Shown: one piece after another, positions 63,001-64,000 of the stretch | How positions within the stretch are numbered: the stretch's first letter is position 1 | Layout of the letters: the number at the start of each line of letters is the position of its first letter | Source: Paragordius varius | Taxonomy: Eukaryota; Nematomorpha | Length of the DNA stretch: 64,000 nt | Assembly (NCBI GenBank): GCA_964247055.1 | Contig: OZ176054.1 | Location: forward strand, 13,392,001 to 13,456,000 | Direction: 5' to 3' | Notes under the pieces: generated by a model | Database searches by the model: none | What the model saw: only the letters and a program-made list of their open reading frames with translations | What the model was told of the DNA's origin: nothing | Translations under genes and position numbers: made by a program

Positions 63001-63312
63001 ATTAAGATTTGAAACATTTTTAAATGCATGCCGTGGACTTTCAATTCAGTACCTTTAATTACCATATTAAGCCACAAATATTTAAATTTATGGTTGAGCT
63101 AGACAGATGAACTCTATAAGTTAGAAAATTGTAAAAAGTAATCTAATAAAAGAAAACGTATGTTTGGCAAAACAACTATTAAAGGAACACTAACTATCCG
63201 AAGTCATCGTCAAAATGAAAGGTAATTAAGTGTTAAAACACAAAATAAAACCTTTTTATTTTTCGCGCTTTACAAGGTCCAGGCACTCGTGAAATCATCT
63301 GTATTTTCCGTC

Positions 63313-63948
63313 ATGTTTGAACAAAAACCACTCTTTGGGGGAACATCTTCCTTTATTTTCGGGCAACAAACTCAATCAACTCAAAATATATTTGGGACTT
63401 CAAGTTTATTAATTTATTTCCTATTATAAAAATATGTTTTTTTTCCATTATGCAGTATTACAAATCATAAAATAAATTACAAATAAATATTATTTAAAGA
63501 CAACTATTTTTCAATATTCCACCATTGTTTTGTGTTGAAAAGAAATAAGATGTAAATTAATTGTAATCATAAGTCAGCCGTGTTTAATACAAATAGCTTC
63601 GCGGGCCGCATCTCAAAAATATGTCGGCATCAACAAATATTTTATTAAATTCCAAGCGTAAGACTGTAAAATATTATTTATTTTAACAAACAATTTCTTG
63701 TCAAAATTTACAAGAATATTTAAAAAAATGTTCGAAGTGCCGCATGGAAAATGTGCTTCTTTCATCTTTTACGTTTATTTTCTTTTCTATATAGTTTTAT
63801 TCTTTTCTCGTTTTAGATCCAACTCAAGCTGTGGATCCTTTCGGACAACACCCGCAACCCTCGGCGACCCCTTCTCTGTTCGGTCAACAACCAACCAATC
63901 CTTCAACAAATTTGTTTCAACCTCAAACACCTGGTACATCGGCTTTCT
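63313..63948 (+). CDS. N-terminal exons of an FG-repeat nucleoporin, continues past the window
   Basis: Exon 1 is 63313-63403, with ATG and donor GTTTAT in phase 1. Exon 2 is 63817-63948, preceded by GTTTTAG and followed by GTAAGT. The first 75 residues are low-complexity with FG motifs: KPLFGGTSSF, IFGQQTQ, NIFGTS, DPFGQH and SLFGQQPT. Gln/Pro/Ser/Thr-rich spacers with FG every 10-15 residues are typical of nuclear pore FG nucleoporins that bind transport receptors. The folded domain that would tell NUP98, NUP54, NUP58 or NUP62 types apart lies beyond the window. A pore-unrelated FG-rich protein is possible but less likely. Confidence 0.6.
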
Positions 63949-64000
63949 GTAAGTTAAACTTTTTAGATAATTTTGTCATTTAGTTTTTGAAATCGAAATA

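Larger units (their letters stand above)
59994..63312. other. Gene-free interval before the nucleoporin gene
   Basis: Holds a MITE-A copy (60015-60320), a diverged element with six 21-bp units (60900-61497), piggyBac-like MITE copy 3 (62241-62801) and a short hAT MITE (62843-63000). No exon recognised. Confidence 0.6.

Overview
The window looks like nuclear DNA from an invertebrate animal. It is very AT-rich, its genes are split by GT-AG introns, and three genes can be placed confidently in animal families: a KANSL3-type NSL-complex subunit, an SH3BGRL-type thioredoxin-fold protein and a promethin/LDAF1-type lipid-droplet protein. Three introns are only 25 to 29 nt long, while others run to several kb and are full of small transposons. 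Ultra-short introns of this size are known from dicyemid mesozoans, so that group is a candidate, but this is inference and other small invertebrates are not excluded. All gene identities come from reading spliced translations by eye; no search was run.

Layout. 1-3610: one arm of a direct duplication, carrying orphan copies of two terminal exons. 6109-11737 (minus): seven-exon KANSL3-like gene. 11808-19035 (plus): twelve-exon gene for a protein of about 1,014 residues with an IFT122-like C-terminal cysteine module, head to head with KANSL3 across 70 bp. 20475-24653 (minus): three-exon SH3BGRL-like gene with a long Ser-rich tail, tail to tail with the previous gene. The two 3' ends, 18.6-22.3 kb, are the parent of the duplicate at 1-3610. 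28951-36952 (plus): seven exons of a secreted-looking glycoprotein. 39318-45231 (plus): an Asn/Ser-rich protein, possibly three exons. 45434-46693 (plus): promethin-like gene. 50943-59993 (plus): six phase-consistent exons of a Cys-rich glycoprotein. 63313-63948 (plus): first two exons of an FG-repeat nucleoporin, running off the window.

The rest is mostly transposon debris. One Tc1/mariner-type MITE family with about 85-bp inverted repeats (called MITE-A here) is present in more than 20 copies. There are also a Tc1/mariner-type element with an internal 21-bp array, three TTAA-flanked piggyBac-like MITEs, hAT-type MITEs with 8-bp target duplications, a 1.2-kb foldback palindrome, an unclassified 0.4-0.7 kb repeat family inserted at TA-rich sites, and a LINE remnant with an internal inversion. 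No retrovirus-like, LTR or Polinton element was recognised, and no convincing tRNA, rRNA or CRISPR array.

The genes do not form a pathway; they are unrelated housekeeping-type genes. The most informative structural features are the two-class intron sizes, the duplication that copied only terminal exons, and the layered transposon insertions.
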